Below, piece after piece: positions 8,902 through 17,480 of a stretch of DNA of 64,000 bases (position 1 is its first letter; the number at the start of each line of letters is the position of its first letter). Position numbers and translations under genes: made by a program. Source of the stretch: Bosea sp. F3-2 (GTDB lineage: Bacteria > Pseudomonadota > Alphaproteobacteria > Rhizobiales > Beijerinckiaceae); the NCBI RefSeq assembly GCF_008253865.1, contig NZ_CP042331.1, forward strand, positions 1,426,001-1,490,000, read 5' to 3'. The notes under the pieces are model-generated. The model worked only from the letters and a program-made list of their open reading frames with translations, did no database searches and was not told the origin of the DNA.

Positions 8902-9270
8902 GCGGTCCTGCCCCCCTTGCGTCAGCGGTCGTCGCTCTGCTCTGCGATGCCGGCCGGCGGAGCATTTGGACGTGGCCTGGCCCGATTGAACGGTCCGGTT
9001 TCAGCCTAACGCATGGTCGGCTTCGGAGCCATGTTCGACGGGCGCAGATCAACGCCGGCAACTGAAACGATGCCGAAGGCGGGCGGCTGGCGCTCGCGCT
9101 CAAATCGGGCAACTCGGCTCATCACTCTCGCGTACCAAACGCTGTTTACGCGGCCGAAGAGCTCGAAGAGACTGCAAAGCTCCTGATCCTCCTCTCCGGT
9201 CGCTGCGACAAGCTTCTTGGTGAGACCGAAGTCGAGGAACTCAAGCGCGCTTTTTCGGGGGCTGAGCGTC
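8902..9270. other. Intergenic stretch between lysR and mgsA, no clear gene
   Basis: This 369-bp gap separates divergent genes. On the plus strand a frame opened after a TGA near 9072 reads through to about 9330 with protein-like composition (it contains 'AEELEETAKLLILLSG'), but it has no ATG or GTG with a ribosome binding site and overlaps mgsA in another frame. I do not call it. It may be the decayed end of a lost gene upstream of mgsA. Confidence 0.4.
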
Positions 9271-9651
9271 ATGTCTCTCACGATCGGTATGGTGGCCCAT
9301 GACAGCAAGAAGCCGGATCTCGCTGCCTGGGCGGTGCAGCACGCCGACTTGATCGCGCGCCATACCATCGTCGCTACAGCGACGACGGGAGGCGTGCTGA
9401 AATCCTCGCTTCCTGATCTCAATATCCGCCTGGTCAAAAGCGGTCCGCTCGGCGGCGATCAGCAAGTCGGCGCGATGATTGCGCAAGGCGAGCTGGACGT
9501 CCTCCTGTTCTTTCCCGATCCCCTCGCCGCCCAACCTCACGACGTCGACGTCAAGGCACTGCTGAGGCTCGTCCTAGTGTACGATATCCCAGCTGCGTTC
9601 AGCCCCAGCACTGCGAGCGCCCTCGCACGATCTGGCCTTTTCGATCGGTAA
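9271..9651 (+). CDS. mgsA: Methylglyoxal synthase
   Basis: The 126-residue product matches MgsA, which converts dihydroxyacetone phosphate to methylglyoxal and phosphate and so bypasses lower glycolysis. The substrate-binding 'VAHDSKK', the 'TATTGG' turn, the catalytic aspartate region 'SGPLGGDQQVGAMI' and 'FFPDPLAAQPHDVDVKALLRL' with the active-site His and Asp are all present. It lacks about 10 N-terminal and 16 C-terminal residues of the 152-residue E. coli enzyme, outside the active site. The start at 9271 is set by the conserved MSLTIGMVAHD opening; no strong ribosome binding site is visible. Confidence 0.9.
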   Translation: MSLTIGMVAHDSKKPDLAAWAVQHADLIARHTIVATATTGGVLKSSLPDLNIRLVKSGPLGGDQQVGAMIAQGELDVLLFFPDPLAAQPHDVDVKALLRLVLVYDIPAAFSPSTASALARSGLFDR

Positions 9652-9708
9652 ACACGCCGCAATGCGGCGCCGAGCACACCGCATCTCAGAAGAGAATGCG
9701 TGATCGGA

Positions 9709-9737
9709 AACTGGCGCCCGACAACAAGGCGCCAGTT
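9709..9737 (-). terminator. Terminator downstream of sorB
   Basis: AACTGGCGCC (9709-9718) pairs perfectly with GGCGCCAGTT (9728-9737) around a 9-base loop. Read on the minus strand it begins 10 bases after the sorB stop codon and is followed by TTTCC. A smaller hairpin, CGCCGC-AAT-GCGGCG at 9655-9669, could end mgsA on the plus strand. Confidence 0.65.
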
Positions 9738-9746
9738 CCAGGCCTG

Positions 9747-10073
9747 TCAGTAGGTCTGACCAAGGTACTCCGCGATGGCCTTGGCGTCCTTCTCGTCGAT
9801 CGGGGCCTTGTAGACCTTGATCATCTTCTGGACCTCGGCCTCCCAGAAGGCATGCCCCTTCTTGCTCGGCTGGTAGTTGATGTAGTCGATCGAGTGGCAG
9901 GCCGTGCAATTGATCTTGGCGGCCTCGAAGCCCGGCTCGGAGCCCGGCTTGAGCGTGGCCGTCTCGTCCGGCAGCTTGTAGGTCTTCGGCGCGGCGAGCG
10001 CGGTTCCGCCGAGGGCGAACGCCAGGGCGAATGCGGCACTGAGCGCGCCGGGGCGGCGAGTGGTGATCGTCAT
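9747..10073 (-). CDS. sorB: Sulfite:cytochrome c oxidoreductase cytochrome subunit
   Basis: This 108-residue periplasmic monoheme c-type cytochrome has a signal peptide ending at 'GGTALAAPK' and one heme site, CTACH at residues 56-60. The sequence 'INCTACHSIDYINYQPSKKG' and its place just behind sorA identify it as SorB, which takes electrons from the molybdenum subunit to soluble cytochrome c. The ATG at 10073 follows GAGGCAG; the intended sorA stop is 11 bp upstream. A distal Met ligand is probable at 'VQKMIKVYK'. Confidence 0.9.
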   Translation of the reverse strand: MTITTRRPGALSAAFALAFALGGTALAAPKTYKLPDETATLKPGSEPGFEAAKINCTACHSIDYINYQPSKKGHAFWEAEVQKMIKVYKAPIDEKDAKAIAEYLGQTY

Positions 10074-10084
10074 GATGTTCTGCC

Positions 10085-11301
10085 TCACGCTGCCGTGACG
10101 CGCGTCATCTCGACGACGTTGCGCAGGTAGCCGGACGGATTCCAGAGCGGCTGCATCGGCTGGGTCTGGCCCTTGCCATTGGTGGCCTTGACCATAGCTT
10201 CTGCTCGCCGGCGGCGACGGGAACGTTCGCCTTCCATTCGCGGAAGGAGTACTTGCCGAGATCCTGGCCGAGGTTGGCCTTGACCCAGGACTGGCCGCCA
10301 TCGCCGGAAACCTGGACTTCGGCAATGCCGGAGCCCCCGTCGAAGGCGATGCCGCGCAGCGCCAGTTGGCCCGCCTTGACCTTCGCCCCGTCCAGCACAT
10401 TGGTGATGAACGAGCGAACGGTGAAGCGGTTGATCGGGATCGTCGCCACCGGCACCTTTCCGGGCTCGACGCAGGCGCAGTCATTGTCGGGGATCCGGTA
10501 GGCCGTCTTCATCCAGAAGCTGTCGAGCTCCTTGTCGAGCACGGTGATCTCGTTGAGGTGCTTGACCCAATAGGTGCCGTAGTAGCCCGGCACGACCAGG
10601 CGCAGCGGATAGCCGTTGAGCCAAGGCAGATCCGTCCCGTTCATGGCATAGGCGAGCATGACTTCGCCATCGCGGGCATGGTCGAGTGCGAGCGCCTTGG
10701 TGAAGTCGGGCGTATCGGGCGCAACCGGGCCGTCGAGGCCCCCGAAGGCCACCTGCACGGCTCCCGGCTGGACACCCGCCCGCTCAAGCACGGCCTTGAG
10801 CGAGACACCGCGCCAGCGCGCATTGCCCATGGCGCCGTTGCCGAGCTGTCCGCCAGCGACCCGCGGCTCGACGAAGCCGCGGCTATTGCCGGAGCATTGG
10901 TTGACGGCCACGACTTCGACCGCGGGGAAGCTGCTCTTCAGCTCGCGCAGCGACAGCGAGAGCGGCTTCGATACCTTGCCCTTCACCTCGAGCCGGAAGG
11001 TTTCCGGGTCGATCTCCAGAGGAATGTCGGCGAGATGATAGCGCACGAAGAAGGCGTCGTTCGGCGTGATGATGCCCTCGTTGAACACTGAGAACGGCGT
11101 CTCGAGCTGCGGTGGGCGGGCTGTCTGCTGGATCAGCGGGCGCTTGCCCGGCACTTTGACGAGTTCGCGCTCGCCGTTCTCGAAGGGCAATTTGACGGTT
11201 TCGGCGGCCAGGGCGGAAAGTCGCGCCCCCCCGATCGCGACGGCTCCCAGCCCCAATGCGGCACTGCCGGCAGATGTGAGCATCTGTCGTCTGTTCAACA
11301 T
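10085..11301 (-). CDS. sorA: Sulfite dehydrogenase molybdenum subunit, frameshifted near the C-terminus
   Basis: SorA oxidises sulfite to sulfate in the periplasm with a molybdopterin cofactor. It opens with a Tat signal (NRRQML, then a hydrophobic stretch to about residue 32). The Moco-ligating cysteine is in 'AVNQCSGNSRG' and the dimerisation domain follows. Reading stays in frame to 'VAAGEQKL' near 10198. One base is then missing at about 10196-10197: the frame as written runs to a stop at 10105 with a non-native 'WSRPPMARARP' tail, while the next frame resumes the family's C-terminus, 'VKATNGKGQTQPMQPLWNPS' and so on, to TGA at 10085. The intact protein would be 405 residues. It is either a real 1-bp deletion or a sequencing error. 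Confidence 0.88.
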
Positions 11302-11384
11302 GGCGTTTCTCCCGAGGACACATTCCTCAGGAGATTGAGACGCATGAGAGCGTCGATTTATTCCATGTCGAGGAAAGACGATGG

Positions 11385-12185
11385 TCAGGCGCCGCAGGGC
11401 TGCCCGATATTCGGCACGTCCCTGAGAGCTGCGACCTGCTCGTCGGTCGGCGCCTGCTTTTGATGGGTCAGCTTGGCGATGACATCAGCGAGACGGTCGA
11501 GCCGCTCCGGATCCATGCCTCTGCTCAGCAGCGCATAGTCGGCTTCTGTCGTGCTCCAGGCGCGTATGCGCAACCCGTCGCGATCGCTTTTTGCCGGCGG
11601 CTCGCCCGAGCCTCTTGAGCGCGGAGCCATCCAGAGCCCGAGCCGGCAGCCATGTGGACCGCGATAGCCGGCAAGCATGCCTCCCTCGCGCGACGTCGGA
11701 TCGAGCGACAGGTAAGTGAGCTCCAGCGCGGAGGCGCGCAGATCGGGAAGACGCCCGCTTCGTGCGGCGGCGAGATCGACCTGGATGCGCTGCTCCGGCA
11801 CCTCCGCCTGGCGTCCGTCGATCCAGTGGCGATGAGCCGCGACCGCCGCGGCGAGCCCTCCGTCGGGCGCCGTCGCCGGGCCCGAGAGGCGCAGGGCGAG
11901 GAAACCGATGCAGGCGGCGAGCGACAAAGCGGCGGCGATAGGCAGAGCCACCCTCCTGCGACGCCGGCGTGGCAGTACGAATGCCGGGATCTCCGTCTCG
12001 GAAGGCAGGCGGCGCGTGACGGCGCGCAGCCGCGACAGCGTCGCGACGCGTTCGGCCAGCCGGGGATCACGAGCGACCGCTGCCGCGACATCGGCCGCTT
12101 CGCCTGGCGAAAGTTCGTCGTCGATATATGCGCTCAGCTTGTCCCAGGAGACGTCGCCTTCCCGGTCGGGATTATCATCGTGCAT
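11385..12185 (-). CDS. Anti-sigma factor (membrane-anchored, no zinc motif)
   Basis: The 266-residue protein has a cytoplasmic N-terminal anti-sigma domain ('DKLSAYIDDELSPGEAADVA'), an arginine-rich patch, one transmembrane helix near residues 80-98 and a periplasmic domain ending in 'DVPNIGQPCGA'. The HxxxCxxC zinc site of ZAS-type anti-sigmas is absent. It overlaps the sigma gene by 11 bases and is followed by sorA 83 bp later, so it probably holds the sigma factor until a periplasmic signal, likely sulfite, is sensed. The family assignment rests on the N-terminal region and on gene order. Confidence 0.85.
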   Translation of the reverse strand: MHDDNPDREGDVSWDKLSAYIDDELSPGEAADVAAAVARDPRLAERVATLSRLRAVTRRLPSETEIPAFVLPRRRRRRVALPIAAALSLAACIGFLALRLSGPATAPDGGLAAAVAAHRHWIDGRQAEVPEQRIQVDLAAARSGRLPDLRASALELTYLSLDPTSREGGMLAGYRGPHGCRLGLWMAPRSRGSGEPPAKSDRDGLRIRAWSTTEADYALLSRGMDPERLDRLADVIAKLTHQKQAPTDEQVAALRDVPNIGQPCGA

Positions 12186-12693
12186 GTCGGCGCCTCGCCT
12201 GAAGCGGGCGCAGGTTCTCGCGCTCGATGACTGCCAGCAATGCCTGCCTCGCCCGGCTCAACCGGCTCATGATCGTCCCTTGCGGCACGCCTAGGATAGA
12301 CGCGACCTCGCCATAGCTGAAGCCCGCCAGATCGACCAGTTCGATGATCTCGCGGTGGTCTGGCGGGATCTGCCTCAATGCCTGCCGAACGGTGATTTCC
12401 GCAATGATGCTGTCATCGTAGCGATGGTCGAAGCCAGGGCCCTCCTCCACAACTCGGTTTTCAGGCTCGTCATGGATGTGGCGGTTGCGGCGATAATTGT
12501 CGATCCAGGCGTTGCGCACGATCTTGAACAACCACGCGCGAACGGCTTCAGGGCGAGGCCGAGCACCCGCGCTCCCGAGGGCCTTGAGAGCGCAGGACTG
12601 GACCAGGTCCGCAGCGGCGTCGGGATTGTCGGTCAAGCGGAGCGCATAGGAAAAAAGGCTCTTCCAATTGCTGCGCAACGCATCTTCGATCAT
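12175..12693 (-). CDS. ECF-type RNA polymerase sigma factor
   Basis: This 172-residue sigma-70 family member has region 2 ('SLFSYALRLTDNPDAAADLV' ... 'AVRAWLFKIVRNAWIDNYRR') and region 4 ('LRQIPPDHREIIELVDLAGF' ... 'LGVPQGTIMSRLSRARQAL'). The ATG at 12693 (MIEDALRSNWKSLF) fits ECF N-termini; an in-frame TTG at 12744 is the longer option. It heads the operon sigma, anti-sigma, sorA, sorB. In Sinorhizobium meliloti related sigma factors (RpoE1/RpoE4) respond to sulfite and control a sulfite dehydrogenase, which supports the same role here. Confidence 0.9.
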   Translation of the reverse strand: MIEDALRSNWKSLFSYALRLTDNPDAAADLVQSCALKALGSAGARPRPEAVRAWLFKIVRNAWIDNYRRNRHIHDEPENRVVEEGPGFDHRYDDSIIAEITVRQALRQIPPDHREIIELVDLAGFSYGEVASILGVPQGTIMSRLSRARQALLAVIERENLRPLQARRRHAR

Positions 12694-12813
12694 CGCTCGC
12701 AGGGCAACACCTCTCGAACCGAAGGCAAATCGCTCGGTTAGCAACGTCTCTCTTCAGAGTCCGATACGTCCGGTTTCCGAGCGCAGCGGCCTCTGAATTG
12801 GGGTCGAACAGAT

Positions 12814-13884
12814 TCAGGCGATGCCCAACAGACGTATAAGGCTGACGCTGACTGCGGCAAGCGCGAGCAGAGAAAGGGAAACTGCCGCTGTTACGCTCCG
12901 ACCAGCCTTGGCAACCGCGCGGATGTCGACGCCAAGACCCAGCGCGGCCATCGAGATGATCGTCAGGATGGTCGCGGCTCGGGCGATAGGCGCAAGCGCG
13001 CCCTCCGGGATACCACCGTGCGAACGCAGCGCCGCCATCGCAAGAAAGCCGATGATGAACCACGGAACAAGCTTGTGCACGGCCAATCGACCACGGGGCC
13101 GATGCTCTTCAGCGAGATTGTCCGCTTTCGCCCGCGCCCGGCTGCTGAGAATCGAAAGGATGAGAACGACGGGCCCGAGCATCAGCACACGTACGAGCTT
13201 GACGAGCGTGCCGATCTGGACGCTGGCGGCGGCCACCGGCGCCGTTGCCGCCAGAACCTGCGGGACCGCATAAACGGTGAGGCCCGCCAGCACGCCGTAT
13301 TGGATATCCGACAGCTGCAGCAGCGGAACCAGCAGTGGAAGACCCAGCACCACCAGGACGCCCAGCACGGCGGTGAACGCGATGGACGCCGCCACGTCGT
13401 GGCCGCTGGCGCCTATGACGGGCGCCACTGCTGCAATGGCCGAGTTGCCACAGATCGAATTGCCGCAAGCGACCAAGACGGCCATGCGCTTGGGCAAGCC
13501 CAGCAAGCGTCCGATCAGAAAGCTGACGGCAAGCGCTACTGCAACGACTGCCGCGATACCGACGATCAAGCTTGGTCCAGCGGCGATGAGCGTGGCGGCG
13601 TTCAGCGATGCTCCGAGGAGTACGATCGCTATTTCCAGAACCGTCTTGGCCGAGAACGCGATGCCCGGTAGCCAGAACCGCGATGGCGTCCAGAAGGTTC
13701 GTACCGCAGTTCCAAGCAAGATTGCCAAGACAAGGGCTTCCAGCCAGGCACGGCCGGCAAAATGCGCCTCCAGCGCCTCAAGGCCGTAGGCTGCACCACT
13801 GACAAGCGCGCAAAGCCCAAGGCCAGGCAGGAGTTGCCCGGCTCGCTGAACAGGCGAACGGAAGAGTGCAGAAACGTCATTCAT
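12814..13884 (-). CDS. YeiH family putative sulfate/sulfite exporter
   Basis: This 356-residue integral membrane protein of the UPF0324/YeiH family has about ten helices. Family marks are 'ILLGTAVRTFWTPSRFW', 'AKTVLEIAIVLLGASLN', 'LVACGNSICGNSAIAAVAPV' and the final 'AALGLGVDIRAVAKAG'. YeiH proteins are proposed to export sulfate or related anions. It sits 120 bp upstream of the sulfite-oxidase operon in the same direction, consistent with removing the product of SorA or lowering internal sulfite. The start MNDVSALFRS at 13884 is preferred; ATG at 13929 is possible. The usual LysR neighbour (CbbR/YeiE type) is missing. Confidence 0.88.
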   Translation of the reverse strand: MNDVSALFRSPVQRAGQLLPGLGLCALVSGAAYGLEALEAHFAGRAWLEALVLAILLGTAVRTFWTPSRFWLPGIAFSAKTVLEIAIVLLGASLNAATLIAAGPSLIVGIAAVVAVALAVSFLIGRLLGLPKRMAVLVACGNSICGNSAIAAVAPVIGASGHDVAASIAFTAVLGVLVVLGLPLLVPLLQLSDIQYGVLAGLTVYAVPQVLAATAPVAAASVQIGTLVKLVRVLMLGPVVLILSILSSRARAKADNLAEEHRPRGRLAVHKLVPWFIIGFLAMAALRSHGGIPEGALAPIARAATILTIISMAALGLGVDIRAVAKAGRSVTAAVSLSLLALAAVSVSLIRLLGIA

Positions 13885-14153
13885 GGATGGGGCGCCGGGG
13901 GTCGGAAAACTCTTTCTTCTTCGCACCATCTTTGAGAAAAATCATCCAATCCAACGCATTGAATCGAACGTTCTCATCTATTTTGTCGAACGCTGGCCTC
14001 GGCCTCGGGGAGCGGCCCTGAACAATCACCGGTCTTCCTCGTTTCAGCCCGGTCTCCGGCAGGCTACCCGCGATGAAGCAATGGCATCGTCCGAGGCGGG
14101 CGCAAAAGGCAGCGAGATCGCTGCTTCGGGTCTGACCACCGGCAGATGACCGA

Positions 14154-15056
14154 TCACATGAAGCCTGGATTTCGCGGCAGATACTGCGTCCAGTCGCCAT
14201 AGCCGGGCGATGCCATCAAGAGCATTGGAAAGCTGATCCGCATGCCTTGATTGACCGCAAGGCTCAAGGCGCTGTCGCATGTGCCCGGCAGAAACGCCGA
14301 AACCTTCTCAACGGAGCGATCTGCCGCCAACCTCAACGCAGTCGCAAAGGCATCGCGAAGACTGTCAGGTCGCCTGACTGCGAGGGGGCCGATGTGCCCG
14401 TTGGAGCTGATGTAGCTGTAGCCGATGCTGCCGCTGCCGGCGTAGAGCAGAACCCCTGTAATCGCCGGGTCGCTGAGCAAGTAGCGGTGATGCTTTTCCC
14501 GCGAGACGCCTATGGCGCAGGTATCGATCTCGGCAAGTTTTTCCATGGTCGTCGTGCTGCCGTCGATCGCGATAGCTCGCAATGGCGGCTCCGGCAGCGC
14601 CTGCGTCACCCGTTCGCGTGCGGCGTTGAACAAGTAGATCGGCATCTTGGGAAAGAGGCCGTGCCGCATGTAAAGGCCCTGCGAGACACGGTTGAAGGTG
14701 AACGTAATCAGCGCCTTGTGAATTGCTCCTGATTTCCGGGCGTGCTCCATGGTTCGTTCCATTAGTTCGTTTCCGATACCCTGGCCCTGTCGGGCGGTAT
14801 CGACGAACAGCTGGGCGAGGAACCAGACATCCCCGCAAACCCAACTCCAGGCAAAGCCGAGTATCTCCCCTCTGTCCTCAGCGACCCATAGGCCGTCAGG
14901 GTCGTCCTGGAGCGAGAACAGCTGAAAGCTGGGAGGGCTTGCCATCGCCATCGGGCCGAAGCCATGCCGAACGGTGAGATCGTTGATGCTAGCAACCACC
15001 AAAGCGTCGGCCGCGGCCAGATCATCCGCCCGAGCTGGTCTACAAACAAGCGACAT
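14154..15056 (-). CDS. Tandem GNAT family N-acetyltransferase
   Basis: The 300-residue protein carries two GNAT-like units. The N-terminal one (about 4-150) has the acetyl-CoA motif 'LFVDTARQGQGIGNELM'. The C-terminal half (about 165-290, 'REKHHRYLLSDPAITGVLL', 'NGHIGPLAVRRPDSL') resembles the second domain of YitI-type acetyltransferases and lacks a clear CoA-binding loop. CGGAG lies eight bases before the ATG at 15056, so this start is favoured over in-frame codons further upstream. The substrate is unknown. Confidence 0.85.
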   Translation of the reverse strand: MSLVCRPARADDLAAADALVVASINDLTVRHGFGPMAMASPPSFQLFSLQDDPDGLWVAEDRGEILGFAWSWVCGDVWFLAQLFVDTARQGQGIGNELMERTMEHARKSGAIHKALITFTFNRVSQGLYMRHGLFPKMPIYLFNAARERVTQALPEPPLRAIAIDGSTTTMEKLAEIDTCAIGVSREKHHRYLLSDPAITGVLLYAGSGSIGYSYISSNGHIGPLAVRRPDSLRDAFATALRLAADRSVEKVSAFLPGTCDSALSLAVNQGMRISFPMLLMASPGYGDWTQYLPRNPGFM

Positions 15057-15511
15057 TGTGTCACTCCGGCACAGGTTTCGGGACGGGGTGCGGGCAGCCG
15101 TCCCAATCATACCGGTTCTCACGATCGCAGTCTCGGACACTGCGGATTCCGCTTTCGGCTCCCCGGGGCGGTCAATTGAGGGCCCGATTTGAGTTGAATA
15201 CATGGTCGTTTACGCCCATGCTTATTGTTGGCTCTGCGGCGGCAGGATAGCGGCCGGTGTCCAATCGCCGTCGCAAGGGCAATGACCGCGCTCACCGCCA
15301 AGATGGCACGCGTGATGCATGTATCGTCAAGGCGCGGGACAGCTGCTTGTAAACAGTGAGAGGTCGGCCGCGTGAACGCATGACTGCCACGACGGCGTCT
15401 GTGTCGTCGTCTTAGAGGGCGGCCATGCATTGGACAGGAACTTGCGAGACCATCATCGGTTGAACGTTGAGGGTCGTCGTCGAGGAGACCACCAATCGGT
15501 GGAAGGCTGCC
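15057..15511. other. Intergenic stretch between GNAT gene and prkA
   Basis: These 455 bases separate divergent genes and must hold the prkA promoter. On the minus strand a frame at about 15200-15430 includes one hydrophobic segment (TRAILAVSAVIALATAIGH) but its ends are arginine-rich and it lacks a good start site, so I do not call it. Nothing else is recognised. Confidence 0.4.
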
Positions 15512-17461
15512 ATGATCGAGCGAGACAGCGATGTTTTCCGCTTATTCTCTGAGGACTACCGAAGCTATTCGCAGGAGGAGATGAGCCTGCAGGAATACCT
15601 GCTGGCTTGTCGCGAGGATAAGTCGATGTATGCCTCCGCGGCCGAGCGGATGGTCGATGCGATCGGGAAGCCGACATTGCTCGACACCAGCAAGGACGAG
15701 CGGCTCGGCCGGATTTTCGCCAACAGGACCATCAAGATCTACCCCTCCTTCGCCGATTTCTACGGCATGGAAGATACGATCGAGCGGATCGCCGGCTATT
15801 TTCGCTATGCTTCACAAGGGTTGGAGGAGCGCAAGCAGATCCTCTACCTGCTCGGGCCGGTCGGCGGCGGCAAGTCCTCGCTGGCGGAGCAGCTCAAGAA
15901 GCTCATGGAGGAGCGACCGTTCTACACGCTCAAGGTGGGCGGCAAGATCAGCCCTGTCTTTGAATCGCCGCTGGGGCTGTTCCATCCGGAGCGCATGGGC
16001 GGTCTCTTCGAGGACAAGTACGGCATCGCGCGGCGGCGGTTGAACGGCCTGATCTCGCCCTGGGCGGCAAAGCGGCTGGACGAATTGTCCGGCGACATTT
16101 CCAAGTTCAGCGTCGTCAAGCTGATGCCGTCGCGGCTGCGCCAGATCGCTATCGCCAAGACCGAGCCGGGCGACGAGAACAACCAGGATGTTTCGACGCT
16201 CGTCGGCAAGGTCGACATCCGCCAGCTCGAGAATTTCAGCCAGTCGGACCCGGACGCCTATTCCTACAGCGGCGGGCTGAACCGGACGACGCAAGGCCTG
16301 CTCGAATTCGTCGAGATGTTCAAGGCGCCGATCAAGGTGCTGCATCCCCTGCTGACCGCGACCCAGGAGGGCAGCTACAACGGCACCGAGAACTTCGGTG
16401 CCTTCCCCTATCAGGGCATCGTGCTGGCCCACTCCAACGAGTCCGAATGGCTGCAATTCAAGAACAACAAGAACAACGAGGCGTTCCTTGACCGCATTCT
16501 GGTGGTCAAGGTGCCCTATTGCCTGCGCGTCACCGAAGAACGGGAAATCTACGAAAAGCTGCTGCGCGAGAGCGAGCTGGCCGGCAGTCCCTGCGCACCC
16601 GAAGTGCTCGACATCCTCAGCCGCTTCACGGTCTCGACCCGGCTGGCCGAGTTCGAGAACTCGCCGCTTTACACCAAGATGCGCGTCTATGACGGCGAGA
16701 ACCTCAAGGAGCTGGAGCCGAGGGCCAAGGCCATCCAGGAGTATCGCGACGCTGCCGGCGTCGATGAGGGCATGACCGGCGTCAGCACGCGCTTTGCCTT
16801 CAAGATCCTCTCACAGACCTTCAACTACGACACCGAGGAACTCGCCGCCGACCCCGTGCACCTGATGTATATCCTGGAAGGGGCGATCAAGCGCGAGCAG
16901 TTCCCCAAGGAGACGGAAGCGGCCTATCTCGACTTCATCAAGTCGGAGCTTGCCGCGCGCTATGCCGAATTCATCGGACACGAGATCCAGAAGGCCTATC
17001 TGGAGTCCTATGGCGAATACGGTCAGAACCTGTTCGACCGCTATATCGCCTACGCCGATGCGTGGGTGGAGGATCAGGACTACAAGGATCCCGATACCGG
17101 CCAGATCCTCAACCGGCAGGTTCTGGACAACGAGCTGTCCCAGATCGAGAAGCCGGCGGGCATCGCCAACCCCAAGGACTTCCGTAACGAGGTCGTGAAG
17201 TTCACGCTGCGCGCACGCGCCCGGAACAGCGGCCGCAACCCGTCCTGGACCAGCTATGAAAAGCTCCGCGAGGTCATCGAGAAGCGGATGTTCGGGCAGG
17301 TCGAGGATCTGCTTCCCGTCATCAGTTTCGGCTCGAAGCAGGACAGCGTGACCGAGAAGCGGCATCATGGATTCGTCGAGCGTATGGTCGAGCGTGGTTA
17401 TACCGAGCGCCAGGTCCGGCGCCTGGTGGATTGGTACATGCGCGTGAACAAGGCGGGTTGA
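15512..17461 (+). CDS. prkA: PrkA family serine protein kinase (YeaG-type)
   Basis: This 649-residue soluble protein has an N-terminal AAA+ domain with Walker A 'GPVGGGKSSLAEQLK' near residue 115 and a C-terminal PrkA kinase-like domain. Length and order match E. coli YeaG and B. subtilis PrkA. In enterobacteria yeaG and yeaH are induced by starvation and stationary phase. The ATG at 15512 (MIERDSDVFRLFSEDY) has GGAAGG upstream; a TTG at 15467 would add 15 residues. It heads the operon prkA, yeaH, spoVR, with 19 bp to the next gene. Confidence 0.94.
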   Translation: MIERDSDVFRLFSEDYRSYSQEEMSLQEYLLACREDKSMYASAAERMVDAIGKPTLLDTSKDERLGRIFANRTIKIYPSFADFYGMEDTIERIAGYFRYASQGLEERKQILYLLGPVGGGKSSLAEQLKKLMEERPFYTLKVGGKISPVFESPLGLFHPERMGGLFEDKYGIARRRLNGLISPWAAKRLDELSGDISKFSVVKLMPSRLRQIAIAKTEPGDENNQDVSTLVGKVDIRQLENFSQSDPDAYSYSGGLNRTTQGLLEFVEMFKAPIKVLHPLLTATQEGSYNGTENFGAFPYQGIVLAHSNESEWLQFKNNKNNEAFLDRILVVKVPYCLRVTEEREIYEKLLRESELAGSPCAPEVLDILSRFTVSTRLAEFENSPLYTKMRVYDGENLKELEPRAKAIQEYRDAAGVDEGMTGVSTRFAFKILSQTFNYDTEELAADPVHLMYILEGAIKREQFPKETEAAYLDFIKSELAARYAEFIGHEIQKAYLESYGEYGQNLFDRYIAYADAWVEDQDYKDPDTGQILNRQVLDNELSQIEKPAGIANPKDFRNEVVKFTLRARARNSGRNPSWTSYEKLREVIEKRMFGQVEDLLPVISFGSKQDSVTEKRHHGFVERMVERGYTERQVRRLVDWYMRVNKAG

Positions 17462-17480
17462 CGTCGGCCCGAGGGTGCCC

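Noticed and set aside
9073..9330. Possible small gene before mgsA
   Set aside because: The frame has plausible composition but no start codon with a ribosome binding site, and it overlaps mgsA.
13885..14153. Plus-strand frame of about 88 codons between yeiH and the GNAT gene
   Set aside because: It begins with a P-loop-like GAPGVGK by chance but has no further ATPase motif and runs antisense through the yeiH leader.
15200..15430. Possible small membrane protein on the minus strand
   Set aside because: Only one hydrophobic segment supports it; both ends are arginine-rich and no start site is convincing.
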